Source: JBBQZL01 sp038207745 (GTDB taxonomy: Bacteria; Actinomycetota; Thermoleophilia; Solirubrobacterales; 70-9). Taken from it: a stretch of DNA of 26,992 bases. Below are positions 7,594 to 15,394 of this stretch, piece after piece. How positions within the stretch are numbered: position 1 is the stretch's first letter; each line of letters begins with the position of its first letter. The translations under genes were made by a program, and so were the position numbers. The stretch spans positions 1-26,992 of the forward strand of contig JBBQZL010000006.1 of assembly GCA_038207745.1 (NCBI GenBank). The letters are read 5' to 3'. Below the pieces are notes generated by a model. It had not been told where the DNA came from, made no database searches, and saw nothing but the letters and a program-made list of their open reading frames with translations.

Positions 7594-8829
7594 ATGCAAG
7601 AAATCTTCCCCAACACATCCCCTTCGGCTTCGCGCCGCCGAATCCTTCTTTCGGCTTCGCTATTGCTCTTTGCGATCCTCGTCGTTGCGATCATCGCGAC
7701 GGGATCGGCTCCTGCCGCAACAGTTGCCGAGAAGCAGGACGCGCTGACGAAGATCCTGGACGAGCAAAACAAGGTCCAGGCGGAGATCGATAGCCGCAAC
7801 AAGGAGATCGACGGCCTGGTCGGCGAGGTTTCCCGGCTCAAGCAGGCCCAGGAGAAGGTCCGGGCCAAGCTCGACGCCAAGCAGGCGGAACTCGACAAGG
7901 CCGTGGCCGAACTGAAGGCGGAACAGCAGCACCTTCGTTCGCTCCGCAAGCGGCTACAGCGCTCGATGGCCTCTCTCAACCGGATGCTCGTCGGGATCTA
8001 CAAGTCCGGGCAGCCCGATTTCGCAAGTGCACTGGTCAGCTCAGCGGGTATGTCCCAGATGATCTCCGAGTCCGAGTATCTCGATCAGATCAACAATTAC
8101 CAGGACGCCGTGATCTCCCGGGTCCACTCGCTTCGCGATGAGTCCAAGAACGCCGTGGCCAGAATGGCTGTGGCACGGGACACGATCGCGAAGGCTCGCA
8201 ATGAGATCGCCAGGCATGAACAGGAGGTGACCGCGGCCAAGGATTCGATCCAGAGCCAGTGGGACTCCCTGGTTGCCGCCCGCGCATCGCGAAAGTCAGC
8301 CCTGGCATCGCTTGGTGAGCGCCGCGACAGCCTTGAAAAGGATCTTCAGAAGGCTGCCGAGGCAGCGGGCGTGCCCGTCCCCACGGATGGTTCGGTCGTC
8401 AATGCCCCGGCACCGATCCCGGGACAGACAGCCTCGATCGTCAACGGCCAGGCGGTCGCACCCGCCGGCGCACCCGACGCGGTCAAGAATGTGATCGCGG
8501 CCGCCAACTCGATTGCGACCACGCCCTATGTCTGGGGCGGCGGACACGGAGCCTGGGAGTCATCGGGATATGACTGCTCCGGCTCGGTCAGCTTTGCCCT
8601 CCACGGCGGCGGGCTGCTCGACAGCCCGCTCGACTCGACCGGGCTCACCTACTGGGGGGAGGCCGGCCCGGGCAACTGGATCACCGTCTACGGCAATTCC
8701 GGCCACGTATATGCCGTGATCGCCGGCCTCCGCTGGGACACGTCGATGACCGGCGGCAACGGTCCGCGCTGGAGCACCGAGCTGCGGGACAACGTCGGCT
8801 TCATCTCCCGCCACCCCGGCGGCCTCTAG
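7594..8829 (+). CDS. Secreted coiled-coil NlpC/P60 (C40)-like protein
   Basis: The 411-residue product resembles PcsB/RipA-style peptidoglycan hydrolases. An N-terminal export signal or anchor is at about 16-42 (RRRILLSASLLLFAILVVAII, then an Ala-rich cleavage region). A long coiled coil spans about 44-260 (EKQDALTKILDEQNKVQAEI onward). A Pro/Ala/Val linker follows, then a C-terminal C40-like domain at about 295-411 with YVWGGGHG, GYDCSGSVSFAL (C328) and GNSGHVYAVIAGL (H371), matching the Cys/His pair of this papain-like fold. In PcsB the coiled coil regulates the hydrolase. ATG 7594 is preferred because the signal follows directly; ATG 7534 would add 20 residues. It has a minimal paralogue at 19415-19936. 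The third catalytic residue is not obvious. Confidence 0.85.
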   Translation: MQEIFPNTSPSASRRRILLSASLLLFAILVVAIIATGSAPAATVAEKQDALTKILDEQNKVQAEIDSRNKEIDGLVGEVSRLKQAQEKVRAKLDAKQAELDKAVAELKAEQQHLRSLRKRLQRSMASLNRMLVGIYKSGQPDFASALVSSAGMSQMISESEYLDQINNYQDAVISRVHSLRDESKNAVARMAVARDTIAKARNEIARHEQEVTAAKDSIQSQWDSLVAARASRKSALASLGERRDSLEKDLQKAAEAAGVPVPTDGSVVNAPAPIPGQTASIVNGQAVAPAGAPDAVKNVIAAANSIATTPYVWGGGHGAWESSGYDCSGSVSFALHGGGLLDSPLDSTGLTYWGEAGPGNWITVYGNSGHVYAVIAGLRWDTSMTGGNGPRWSTELRDNVGFISRHPGGL

Positions 8830-8859
8830 GCACCTGCCCAGACCGGGGCGGCCTCCGGG

Positions 8860-9366
8860 TCACCGGGCCAGGACCACGTCTGCCTGGATCTGGCGCTGCC
8901 CGTAGGACCCGCGGTATACCGGACCGGAGGCGCTGAGCTCGTCGCCGATCCCAGGCAGGGGATGGGGGCGCAGATCGGTCCGGACGTCGACGACGCTGAT
9001 CCCGGGACCGGTGATCGCCTGGGCGCTTGCCAGGACGAAGTGCGCGTCGCCGTCGCCATCGGGGTCGACGGCCTCGACGTAGATGATCAGCCCCCGCGCG
9101 CTGCTGCAGTTGGCGGAGCCGGCCGGGCAAGCTGGGAGAGGCAGCAGTTCCGGCTTCTTCCCGGGTTCGACCGGCGATGTCGCCGGGCGATTGGAATCTG
9201 AGGTCCTTGCGTTCGAGGTTGTGCCGGAATCCCCGGCCGCCGCCGCGTTCGCGGGCTCGGTTGTTGACCCGCCTGAATCGCCCCCGCACCCGCTCGCCGG
9301 GAGGATGATCGCGGCGGAAAGCGCCACCGCGACCACTATTCCCGTCGCCCTGGCCGGCGAATCCAT
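8860..9366 (-). CDS. Putative lipoprotein of unknown function
   Basis: The 168-residue product has a type II export signal: a short N-terminus, hydrophobic core (GIVVAVALSAAIILPASGC) and an acceptable lipobox (ASGC, C27), so it is probably anchored on the outer face of the membrane. A Gly/Ser/Thr/Pro-rich linker follows to about residue 70. The C-terminal 90 residues look folded: CPAGSANCSS, then strands IIYVEAVDPDGDGDAHFVLAS, GISVVDVRTDLRP, IGDELSASGPVY and RQIQADVVLAR, which could form a small OB-like beta barrel (inference). DPDGDGD could bind a cation. It starts 5 bases after the AhpD-like gene stop and is the last gene of a four-gene run. No named family recognised. Confidence 0.78.
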   Translation of the reverse strand: MDSPARATGIVVAVALSAAIILPASGCGGDSGGSTTEPANAAAAGDSGTTSNARTSDSNRPATSPVEPGKKPELLPLPACPAGSANCSSARGLIIYVEAVDPDGDGDAHFVLASAQAITGPGISVVDVRTDLRPHPLPGIGDELSASGPVYRGSYGQRQIQADVVLAR

Positions 9367-9371
9367 CGCTG

Positions 9372-9827
9372 TCAGTCGCTCCGGGGAGGCTGCATCCCGG
9401 TGCTGATCGCAAGCCGGTTGTAGGCGTTGATGGTGATGATCGCGAAGAGCAGCTGGGTGATCTCGTCGTCGTCGAAATGCTTCGAGGCCTCCCCCCAGAT
9501 CCGGTCCGGAACCTGGTTCTCGGAGATCAGCGTGACCGCCTCGCAGAGCGCAAGCGCAGCACGTTCGCGTGCGGTGAAGAACGGCGCCTCATGCCAGACC
9601 ACAACCGCATGAAGCCGCTGCTCGGTCTCGCCCGCCCTTTCGGCAATGGACCAGTGTCTGTCCACGCAGTACGCGCATCCATTGATCTGGGATGCCCTCA
9701 GCTTGACCAACTCACGAAGTGCCGGGTCGAAATCAACCGTGTTGTCGAGCGCGGCCATCGCCTTCGCGAGCTCAGGCGCCTGGCGCTTGTAGTTTGGTCG
9801 TGGGGTGGGCGATCGGTGATCGGTCAT
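9372..9827 (-). CDS. AhpD-like/carboxymuconolactone decarboxylase family protein
   Basis: The 151-residue product has the helical AhpD/CMD fold with the redox signature INGCAYCVDRHW (C51, C54, H58). Relatives act as thiol peroxidases or reductases; the CxxC-x3-H arrangement is typical of the alkylhydroperoxidase D-like group. Other family features are ELVKLRASQ before the motif, and FTARERAALALCEAVT and DDEITQLLFAIITINAYNRLAI after it. ATG 9827 is chosen because GGAGG lies 8 bases upstream, one of the clearest ribosome sites in the window. It sits 25 bases after the MBL-fold gene and 5 bases before the lipoprotein gene. The physiological substrate is unknown. Confidence 0.92.
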   Translation of the reverse strand: MTDHRSPTPRPNYKRQAPELAKAMAALDNTVDFDPALRELVKLRASQINGCAYCVDRHWSIAERAGETEQRLHAVVVWHEAPFFTARERAALALCEAVTLISENQVPDRIWGEASKHFDDDEITQLLFAIITINAYNRLAISTGMQPPRSD

Positions 9828-9852
9828 TGATGGAACCTCCATCAGTTGGTTG

Positions 9853-10878
9853 TCAACGGCGCCCGGCGCGGTCGATGTCCTGGGTCATTCCCGCCACGTT
9901 GAGCCAAGCCGGGTTTGCTGACTCGATTCGCCTCCGCACTTCTTCAGGCGCGGATTCGAGTTCGGCGGCGACGGCGGCCTCAACCCGTCTGACCAGATCC
10001 TGTTCATCTTCAGCGAGTGTCCGCTCCCGTTCGATGATCTCGCGCCACCCAATGAACACCGCTGCTGCGCGATCCAGGTAGGGGCCAACGTCGCTGCCCG
10101 TTGCGGCAGGCCCGAAGTGCGTGGGCCACAACTCTGTGGCGCCAATGCCGCGGATCATCTCGAGGGATTCAAGGGTCGCCTCGAGATTGAAGTCGGCCGG
10201 CGGCGCCGATGCCCGGATGTCGTCTGACCCCGGCAGGCGGATGCCGATCGCGTCACCGCAGAATGCGACACCGGACCCGTGATCGAGAAAGGCGTGATGT
10301 GCGCGGGTGTGTCCCGGCGTCGCGATCGCAGTGACCTTCCGATCACCGAGATCGATCACGTCACCATCGGAGAGCGGGATCACCCGATCCTCCGGGACCG
10401 GCTCGGCGATGCCGAACATCCGGTCTGTCCCCGAACCCCAGACCTGCCTTGCGCCCTCGGTCAATCGGGTGGGATCGATCAGGTATCGGGCGACCCGCTC
10501 ATGGATCCGGAATCGCGCCTCGGGAAAGTTGCGGGCGAGGCCGCCGGTTGCTCCGGCGTGATCGAGGTGGACATGGGTCAGAAGCACTTCGTCGATTCGT
10601 TCTACACCGGCCTCGTCAAGGGCCACCATCACGTTCGGGAGCGTGACCGCCGGGCCACTCTCGATCAGGACATTGCGCTCGCCCTGGAGCAGGAAGACAG
10701 CGGTCACCCGGTCAAAGCCCTGGAGGCGCGTGTCGAGGATCTTGGGGGGGAGTGGATTCACCTGGGTGAGGCCATGCCGGTCGACTCCGATCGGAACGTC
10801 CGGCACCGGCGATGTCTCAACAGCATCGCAAACGACCGGCCTCCGGATTGATCTGCCGGTGCCGGCAGGCGAAGCCAC
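9853..10878 (-). CDS. MBL-fold metallo-hydrolase (glyoxalase II-like)
   Basis: The product of up to 341 residues has the metallo-beta-lactamase fold. Visible metal motifs are THVHLDHAG (HxHxDH at 102-107), TPGHTRAHH (H190), FCGDAIG (D209) and LWPTHFGP near residue 245-255, the complete set for a dinuclear site. This subgroup includes glyoxalase II-like and lactone or thioester hydrolases; the substrate is not readable. A helical C-terminus (EREIIE-like stretch then ELESAPEEVRRRIES) follows the core. GTG 10878 begins 5 bases after the upstream stop, suggesting translational coupling; GTG 10806 is an alternative that removes 24 low-information residues. It is the second gene of the cPRD-MBL-AhpD-lipoprotein run. 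Confidence 0.92.
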   Translation of the reverse strand: MASPAGTGRSIRRPVVCDAVETSPVPDVPIGVDRHGLTQVNPLPPKILDTRLQGFDRVTAVFLLQGERNVLIESGPAVTLPNVMVALDEAGVERIDEVLLTHVHLDHAGATGGLARNFPEARFRIHERVARYLIDPTRLTEGARQVWGSGTDRMFGIAEPVPEDRVIPLSDGDVIDLGDRKVTAIATPGHTRAHHAFLDHGSGVAFCGDAIGIRLPGSDDIRASAPPADFNLEATLESLEMIRGIGATELWPTHFGPAATGSDVGPYLDRAAAVFIGWREIIERERTLAEDEQDLVRRVEAAVAAELESAPEEVRRRIESANPAWLNVAGMTQDIDRAGRR

Positions 10879-10883
10879 GGCGA

Positions 10884-11159
10884 CTACCCGGAACGGCTTC
10901 TATCGATGGCCCTGCGGATCTCGGCGGCTTTCAACCGGTCGGTCGAGTGGACCACCAATTGACCCTGTGGCCAGATCCGGTTCTCGGCCATCCATTCGAC
11001 AAGGGCCCGACCGGCGTGTGGGTCCCCGCCAATCGAGTCACCCAGCGAGACTCCGATCACCTGCCGGGTTCCCAGCAGAGCGTGGGCCGTCGAGACGGTC
11101 GATACATGGATCCAGCCCGGAGGCGGACGGTCATCTTGATCATCGATCCAGAGATTCAC
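10884..11159 (-). CDS. cPRD-like receiver-fold protein
   Basis: The 91-residue product matches, from memory, the cyclic-phosphate processing receiver domain (cPRD) family: NLWIDDQDDRPPPGWIHVST near the N-terminus, then HALLGTRQVIGVSL, GRALVEWMAENRIWP and LVVHSTDRLKAAEIRRAI. The family has a receiver-like fold and has been linked by genome context to RNA or nucleotide cyclic-phosphate processing. Usual members have SLDHDLG at the second acidic site; here it is SLGDSIG, so the acidic residues are lost or shifted by one. GTG 11159 is the natural start (TTG 11162 precedes it); a strong hairpin lies 3 bases upstream. It opens a run with the MBL-fold gene 5 bases downstream. Confidence 0.7.
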   Translation of the reverse strand: MNLWIDDQDDRPPPGWIHVSTVSTAHALLGTRQVIGVSLGDSIGGDPHAGRALVEWMAENRIWPQGQLVVHSTDRLKAAEIRRAIDRSRSG

Positions 11160-11162
11160 CAA

Positions 11163-11189
11163 GGTCTGGTCGCACGGAGCGACCAGACC
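11163..11189 (-). terminator. Perfect 11-bp inverted repeat between two minus-strand genes
   Basis: GGTCTGGTCGC (11163-11173) and GCGACCAGACC (11179-11189) are perfect complements separated by 5 bases. On the minus strand the hairpin lies 26 bases after the secreted-protein stop and ends 3 bases before the cPRD start codon. No T-tract follows, so it may be a Rho-assisted terminator, an operator, or a leader hairpin that limits initiation. Confidence 0.5.
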
Positions 11190-11215
11190 CTGACGTGATC
11201 ATCTCCGGTTTCGGC

Positions 11216-11707
11216 TCAGCCTCCGGCGGTGTAGATCGCCTTCTTGAAGTTGAGCCTCGGGGACTTGCATCCCCTGATATTGATCGAGGCCTTGAATGTG
11301 GCCTTGTTCGAGCTCTTGAATTTGCCGGACACATTGCCCTTGAGCCCGGAGATCCCGACCCCCTTTGCCGCGAAGGAGAACTTGCCGTTCGATTTGACCT
11401 TCGCCGCACCGCCCTTCGGCTTCACGGACACCGAAATGAGTCCGCTGGTGTCTGCGTACAGACCGGCCGGGACACAGGTCTTCTTGGTTTTGTCGGTCAT
11501 CCTCGCGTACAGCGTGGCACCCGTCACCTTGCTGCCCTTGGTGTAGAAGTAACCCCAGGGCTTCTTGCCGGAAGGAGCCTGGACATAGGCACCCGTCTTC
11601 ACCTTGACCGAACCAATCGCAGCGGTTGCAGGCAATGCGCATGCTGCGAAGCCGACCAGCACCAGAACTGAAATCCGAGCCCGTCGAAACTTCCTCATCT
11701 TTCTCAT
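11216..11707 (-). CDS. Secreted protein of unknown function
   Basis: The 163-residue product has a clear signal peptide: MRKMRKFRRARIS, then VLVLVGFAACALPATAAIG with a likely cleavage after ATA. The mature part is Lys/Gly/Ser/Thr-rich and beta-prone, with KGSKVTGATLYARM, LISVSVKPKGGAAKVKSNGK, FSFAAKGVGISGLKGNVSGK and FKSSNKATFKASINIRG. The alternating pattern suggests a small extracellular beta-sandwich. Two cysteines in the mature chain (in KTCVP and RGCKS) could form a disulfide. ATG 11707 places the signal at the very N-terminus; GTG 11764 would add 19 residues. It lies alone, about 100 bases from the DUF3800 gene on the same strand. I recognise no family. Confidence 0.75.
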   Translation of the reverse strand: MRKMRKFRRARISVLVLVGFAACALPATAAIGSVKVKTGAYVQAPSGKKPWGYFYTKGSKVTGATLYARMTDKTKKTCVPAGLYADTSGLISVSVKPKGGAAKVKSNGKFSFAAKGVGISGLKGNVSGKFKSSNKATFKASINIRGCKSPRLNFKKAIYTAGG

Positions 11708-11808
11708 TCCCTGCCGACTCCGATCCATCTCGCGTTGCAGAAGCGTTTCCAGGGTGGCTTTCACCAGACATCACCCGCACTGGCCGGCATTTTCTGGCCG
11801 GGCCCGCC

Positions 11809-12579
11809 TCAGAAGAGCTTGTCCGGCGGGGCATCCTCGTCGCCCTTGACCTGCGGCGGATAGACCTTGAGCCCGACCCCCTTGATCTCGCCACTGACGC
11901 GATGCCGGGCGAAACGGGGCTTCATCTGCCTGAGCCAGCGAGATGCGTCACCGAGTTGGCGCGTACCCGCCAGTGTCGACGCGACCACGAGGTCCGCAAC
12001 CTGAAGGCCGACCGAGTGATGTGACGGACCGAGCAGCAGGCTGTCGACGATCCGGTCGAGCTGCCGGTAATCGGTGCCCTCGCGTTGAAGCTCCTTGAAG
12101 GTGCGCCTGAGGCGGTCATCCATCTCGTCACGGCGGCTGTCAAGGACGATGACCCCGTAGGACTCCTCGACCGATAGAAAGCGCTGGAACCTCTCGGCAA
12201 TGAAGGTGAGCCCGGTTGCGTAGGTGTCCTCGTCGCTCTCGAAGAAGTGCTTCGTCGCCTCCTCGCGCCTGCCGGCGATCGGGCGCAGGATCACGACAAA
12301 GCAGGTGATCGGCGCCTCAGAAAGCGTGGCAAAGATATTGTCGGCGACCTGCGGGGGGACCTCACCCGTCTTGATCCCATGCCACTTGGCCTCCTTGTCG
12401 AGCGGCCAGCCGCTCGCGCTCAGCGCACCCTCCCAGCAATCCCGCATCGCGGCCCACTCATCGACCCGGACCGCAATGCCACCGATCGCGAATGTCGGTT
12501 CGCCCGGCTGATCGGACTCATCGAGGAAGAGGACGTACACGCCCCGCAGTTTGTCGCACACTCCTGGCGTCTGTGCCAT
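11809..12579 (-). CDS. DUF3800 domain protein
   Basis: The 256-residue product fits DUF3800, a family of unknown activity with an RNase H-like core predicted from sequence. Seen: YVLFLDESDQ near the N-terminus (family pattern YIDESG, here with D after DES), FAIGGIAV, then the central helices with ETHF-like KHFFESDEDTYATGLTFIAERFQRFL, the strand YGVIVLDSRRDEMDD, and SLLLGPSHHSVGLQVADLVV, where the conserved QxADLv element carries a metal-binding type Asp. Such genes turn up in mobile and defence contexts but also alone, as here. ATG 12579 is chosen; it is 43 bases from the divergent SDR gene start. Activity and partner are unknown. Confidence 0.85.
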   Translation of the reverse strand: MAQTPGVCDKLRGVYVLFLDESDQPGEPTFAIGGIAVRVDEWAAMRDCWEGALSASGWPLDKEAKWHGIKTGEVPPQVADNIFATLSEAPITCFVVILRPIAGRREEATKHFFESDEDTYATGLTFIAERFQRFLSVEESYGVIVLDSRRDEMDDRLRRTFKELQREGTDYRQLDRIVDSLLLGPSHHSVGLQVADLVVASTLAGTRQLGDASRWLRQMKPRFARHRVSGEIKGVGLKVYPPQVKGDEDAPPDKLF

Positions 12580-12622
12580 ATCCCGGCCAAAGCCGCCGTC
12601 ACCCGCCACCTATGCTTTGGGC

Positions 12623-13576
12623 ATGTCCTGGACGGCGAAAGAGATCCCCAGTCAGAATGGCCGCAACGCGCTCATCACCGGAGCCAACAGCGGGATCGGC
12701 CTGGCAACAGCCCGCGAGCTTGCCCGTGCGAGTGCCCAGGTCATCCTCGCCTGCCGGGATCTCGACAGGGGCAACGCCGCAGCAGACCAGATCCGCAGCA
12801 GCGTGCCTGCGGCGGAGATAGAGGTTCGCCGCCTCGATCTCGCCGACCTCGCCTCGGTTCGGGAGTTCGCGAAAGCCGTTGCGGGTGACCTTGCCAAGCT
12901 CGACCTCCTGGTCAACAACGCCGGAGTGATGGCACCGCCCCGACGTGAGACCAAGGACGGTTTCGAGATGCAGATCGGTACCAACCATCTCGGTCACTTC
13001 GCGCTCACCGGACTGCTCAAGGACACACTGCTTGCCGCCCCCGAGCCGCGAGTCGTCACAGTCAGCAGCGGCGCCCACAAGTTCGGGAAGATCAACTTCG
13101 AGGACCTTCAGGGCAAGGAGAAATACGGGCGCTGGCGCAACTACGGCCAATCGAAGCTCGCCAACCTGCTCTTCACCTTTGAACTCGAGCGCCGCGCGGT
13201 TGCAGCCGGCACTTCGCTGAGGGCGATGGCTGCCCATCCGGGCTATGCATCAACAAACCTCCAGACATCCGGACCGGGAATCGGCGGCGGATTGATGTCG
13301 CTCTTCAACAGCTCGTTCGGCAGCCTCGGAAATGTCCTTCTGGCCCAGTCTGAGGATGACGGTGCGCTGCCGACGCTCTACGCGGCGACGGTGGTCGATG
13401 TGCCCGGTGCCTCCTTCCTGGGCCCCGATGGCCGGGGGGAGATGAAGGGTTCGCCCAGCTTTGTCTCGTGCAGCAAGGCGGCGCAGGACAAGGAAGTGGC
13501 GAAGCGGCTCTGGGAAGTCTCGGAGGAGCTGACCGGAGTCTCATTCGAGTTTGAAAGGAACGCGGTGACGCCCTGA
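12623..13576 (+). CDS. Short-chain dehydrogenase/reductase (SDR)
   Basis: The 317-residue product is a classical-type SDR with a long C-terminal part, of the retinol dehydrogenase/WWOX-like group. Cofactor site: TGANSGIG (about 19-26); CRDLDRG after the second strand suggests NADP preference. LDLADL precedes NNAGVM (98-103); the catalytic set is N121, S149 (VSSGAHK), Y174 and K178 (YGQSK). AHPGYASTNLQ follows, as usual. The substrate is unknown. ATG 12623 removes 24 residues of the longer frame and starts just before the Rossmann strand. The following SnoaL-like gene begins 12 bases after the stop, so the two are probably one transcript. Confidence 0.92.
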   Translation: MSWTAKEIPSQNGRNALITGANSGIGLATARELARASAQVILACRDLDRGNAAADQIRSSVPAAEIEVRRLDLADLASVREFAKAVAGDLAKLDLLVNNAGVMAPPRRETKDGFEMQIGTNHLGHFALTGLLKDTLLAAPEPRVVTVSSGAHKFGKINFEDLQGKEKYGRWRNYGQSKLANLLFTFELERRAVAAGTSLRAMAAHPGYASTNLQTSGPGIGGGLMSLFNSSFGSLGNVLLAQSEDDGALPTLYAATVVDVPGASFLGPDGRGEMKGSPSFVSCSKAAQDKEVAKRLWEVSEELTGVSFEFERNAVTP

Positions 13577-13588
13577 TAGCTTCGGCCG

Positions 13589-14005
13589 ATGACCGCAAGC
13601 CCGAACACAGACCTTGTCCGCCGCTTCTATGCCGAAGCGATCAACGATCGTGATCCTTCCGCAGTCGACCGATTGCTGACCGAGGATTTCGTCCACAACG
13701 GTGAGGCTCGCGGCCGCAGCGGTCAGCGGCTCGCGGTGGAGGCGTTCCTGGATGCCTTCTCGGACCTGAAGAATGAGATCGAGTTCACGGTCGAGGAGGG
13801 AGACCTCGTCACCGCCCATCAGACTTGGGCAGGTACGCACGACGGCGAATTCCTCGGAACAGAGCCGACCGGGCGCCGGGTTGCGTTCACCTCAACCGCG
13901 GTCCTGCGGATCACCGACGGGATGATCAGCCAGGCTTGGGATGAGGCCGACCTCTTCAGCCTGATGCAGCAGATCCAGTCTGTACCGGCTGCCCCTGCGG
14001 AGTAG
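13589..14005 (+). CDS. SnoaL-like/ester cyclase family protein
   Basis: The 138-residue product has the NTF2-like cone fold of SnoaL-like polyketide or ester cyclases: NTDLVRRFYAEAINDRDPSA, LLTEDFVHNG, the helix VEAFLDAFSDLKNEIEFTVE, then strands DLVTAHQTWAGTHDGEFLG and PTGRRVAFTSTAVLRITDGM, ending DEADLFSLMQQI. These proteins are small enzymes or binders; the catalytic role is not established for most. It follows the SDR gene by 12 bases, suggesting the pair acts on a shared small molecule (inference). Its stop (14003-14005) abuts the stop of the converging NERD gene with no gap. Confidence 0.9.
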   Translation: MTASPNTDLVRRFYAEAINDRDPSAVDRLLTEDFVHNGEARGRSGQRLAVEAFLDAFSDLKNEIEFTVEEGDLVTAHQTWAGTHDGEFLGTEPTGRRVAFTSTAVLRITDGMISQAWDEADLFSLMQQIQSVPAAPAE

Positions 14006-14653
14006 TCAGGAGCCCGCGTACGCGGGGATCAGAGAGGCGGTGAGGACGTCGCCCAACACCTCGATCTCGCATCGGGCCAGTGGCCCCTCCCTGATCGCCA
14101 TCTTGCGGACCATCCTGGGCGAACAGATCGGGATTCGGTCGAGTCGCTGGGTGAGGATCGGGAGGCCCTCGACCTCCATCCAGCAGATCGCGCCGCGAAC
14201 CGCGACGTCTTCGAACCCGGCCTTGGCGAGGATCCCCCTGACTATCGCCACCTGCCTGTGGACACCCTCGATCAGCGAGGTCCGGTCGCGACCCTTGGAG
14301 ATCAGCCGGCGACCCTTGACCCTCACCTTTCCGTCGTAGCGCTTCGTGTCGGCGACCAGCACGCCCGATGGCCCGACGTAGACGTGGTCGATATTTGCCT
14401 GGCTTCTCGGGATCCGGCAATCGTGAAGTACGACGAGATCGGAACAGTCCAGGCGCCTCGTCCGGCGCGCGGCAAATCGCTCTTCGCCCTCGGCCCCGAT
14501 CCGCCAATTGCGCTCCGTCGGCGTTTCCTCGCTGAAGACCTTTGCCACTGGGGCGAAGCGACCGAACCTGGCCTCGATGCGCTGCTCGCGCTGGCCGCGA
14601 AGCTGCTCGTACTGCGTTCGGGCGCTTGCCCCGGCTACTCCGATCTCCTTCAT
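14006..14653 (-). CDS. NERD-domain (nuclease-related) protein
   Basis: The 215-residue product has a basic, helical N-terminus (1-48) and then a NERD domain: WRIGAEGEERFAARR (E in the helix), VVLHDCRIPRSQANIDHVYVG (D89), GVLVADTKRYDGKVRV (D102, K104), the D/E-x-K pattern of the PD-(D/E)xK nuclease fold. SLIEGVHRQVAIVRGILAKAGF and VAVRGAICWMEVEGLPIL continue the domain. NERD proteins are predicted DNA or RNA-processing nucleases; few have been tested. No helicase or kinase domain is fused. It is divergent from the PadR gene (107-base gap) and converges on the SnoaL-like gene with adjacent stop codons. Confidence 0.88.
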   Translation of the reverse strand: MKEIGVAGASARTQYEQLRGQREQRIEARFGRFAPVAKVFSEETPTERNWRIGAEGEERFAARRTRRLDCSDLVVLHDCRIPRSQANIDHVYVGPSGVLVADTKRYDGKVRVKGRRLISKGRDRTSLIEGVHRQVAIVRGILAKAGFEDVAVRGAICWMEVEGLPILTQRLDRIPICSPRMVRKMAIREGPLARCEIEVLGDVLTASLIPAYAGS

Positions 14654-14760
14654 TCACGACTCTTCGGCAGCGGGGCCGGAACCTGAATACCCGAAACTGG
14701 GATTGCATGGCAGGCGGCACCGTACTTACCTGTAATCGCATCGCCGCCTAGACTCGATTC

Positions 14761-15222
14761 ATGTCCAAGGAGGGATCCGAGCCCCTGCGCGAAGCCGTGG
14801 CCGATACGGCCAAGGCAGCCGAGCGTGAACAGAGTGCACGTCGCGGAGGCAAGCGGGGCGGCCGGCCATCCGACGTCTTCGGTGGCGAGATCCGCCGCCG
14901 GGATGTCTTTCCGCTCCTGGTCCTTCACCTGATCCGGAAAGAGCCCTCCTACGGCAACAACCTGATCGAGATGATCGAGTCGATCACCCAGGGGGTGATC
15001 TCGGTCAACCCCAATACGATGTACCCGCTGCTTCGCACTCTCGAGGGCAAGGGGATGATCGAGGGAAACTGGGAGCACCCCAACAAGCGAACCCGCCGCT
15101 TCTACTCGATCACCGACGATGGCGAGGCGGAGTACCTGCGACTGACCGAAGAGGTCGAGCCCTTTCTCGATTCGGTGATCCGCTCGGTGACCCTGATCAA
15201 GAGCGAGGTCTACGGGGGGTGA
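14761..15222 (+). CDS. PadR family transcriptional regulator
   Basis: The 153-residue product has a charged, Lys/Arg-rich N-terminal 40 residues, then a PadR winged helix: RRDVFPLLVLHLIRKEPSYGNNLIEMIE, the recognition region SVNPNTMYPLLRTLEGKGMI, and the wing RTRRFYSITDDGEAEYLRL. The C-terminal helix (EEVEPFLDSVIRSVTLIKSE) is the usual dimerisation helix. PadR proteins repress nearby genes and respond to small ligands. The obvious candidates are its own promoter and the divergent NERD gene in the 107-base gap, but I see no clear operator there. Confidence 0.93.
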   Translation: MSKEGSEPLREAVADTAKAAEREQSARRGGKRGGRPSDVFGGEIRRRDVFPLLVLHLIRKEPSYGNNLIEMIESITQGVISVNPNTMYPLLRTLEGKGMIEGNWEHPNKRTRRFYSITDDGEAEYLRLTEEVEPFLDSVIRSVTLIKSEVYGG

Positions 15223-15273
15223 GCGGTCAGATGCCTCCGGGGTTGCCGCCGGGCCCGGCCAACCCCAGGTATT

Positions 15274-15291
15274 CGGGGCACCCACGCCCCG
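15274..15291. terminator. Hairpin after the PadR gene, candidate terminator
   Basis: CGGGGC (15274-15279) and GCCCCG (15286-15291) form a perfect 6-bp stem with a 6-base loop, 51 bases after the PadR stop and between converging genes. It is followed by GTTGAC, not a T-run, so intrinsic termination is doubtful. A 12-bp palindrome (15248-15259, GCCGGGCCCGGC) lies just upstream. Confidence 0.35.
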
Positions 15292-15394
15292 GTTGACACC
15301 GCCGTCCTGCCTGTAGTTCGCATACCGAACCCAAAGCGCTACAGCGCACCTTCACGAGGACGGCTCTGGGTTTGAGCCGGTCGTTACCCGATCA

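Noticed and set aside
10643..11671. 342-codon + frame
   Set aside because: It is antisense to the MBL-fold, cPRD-like and secreted-protein genes.
11199..11894. 231-codon minus frame
   Set aside because: It overlaps the secreted-protein gene in another frame and has Arg/Gly/Gln-rich shadow composition without a signal peptide.
13956..14741. 261-codon minus frame
   Set aside because: It overlaps the NERD gene in another frame; the NERD motifs decide the true frame.
15293..15320. TTGACA promoter-like element after the PadR gene
   Set aside because: No acceptable -10 follows at 16-18 bases and no + strand gene lies downstream.
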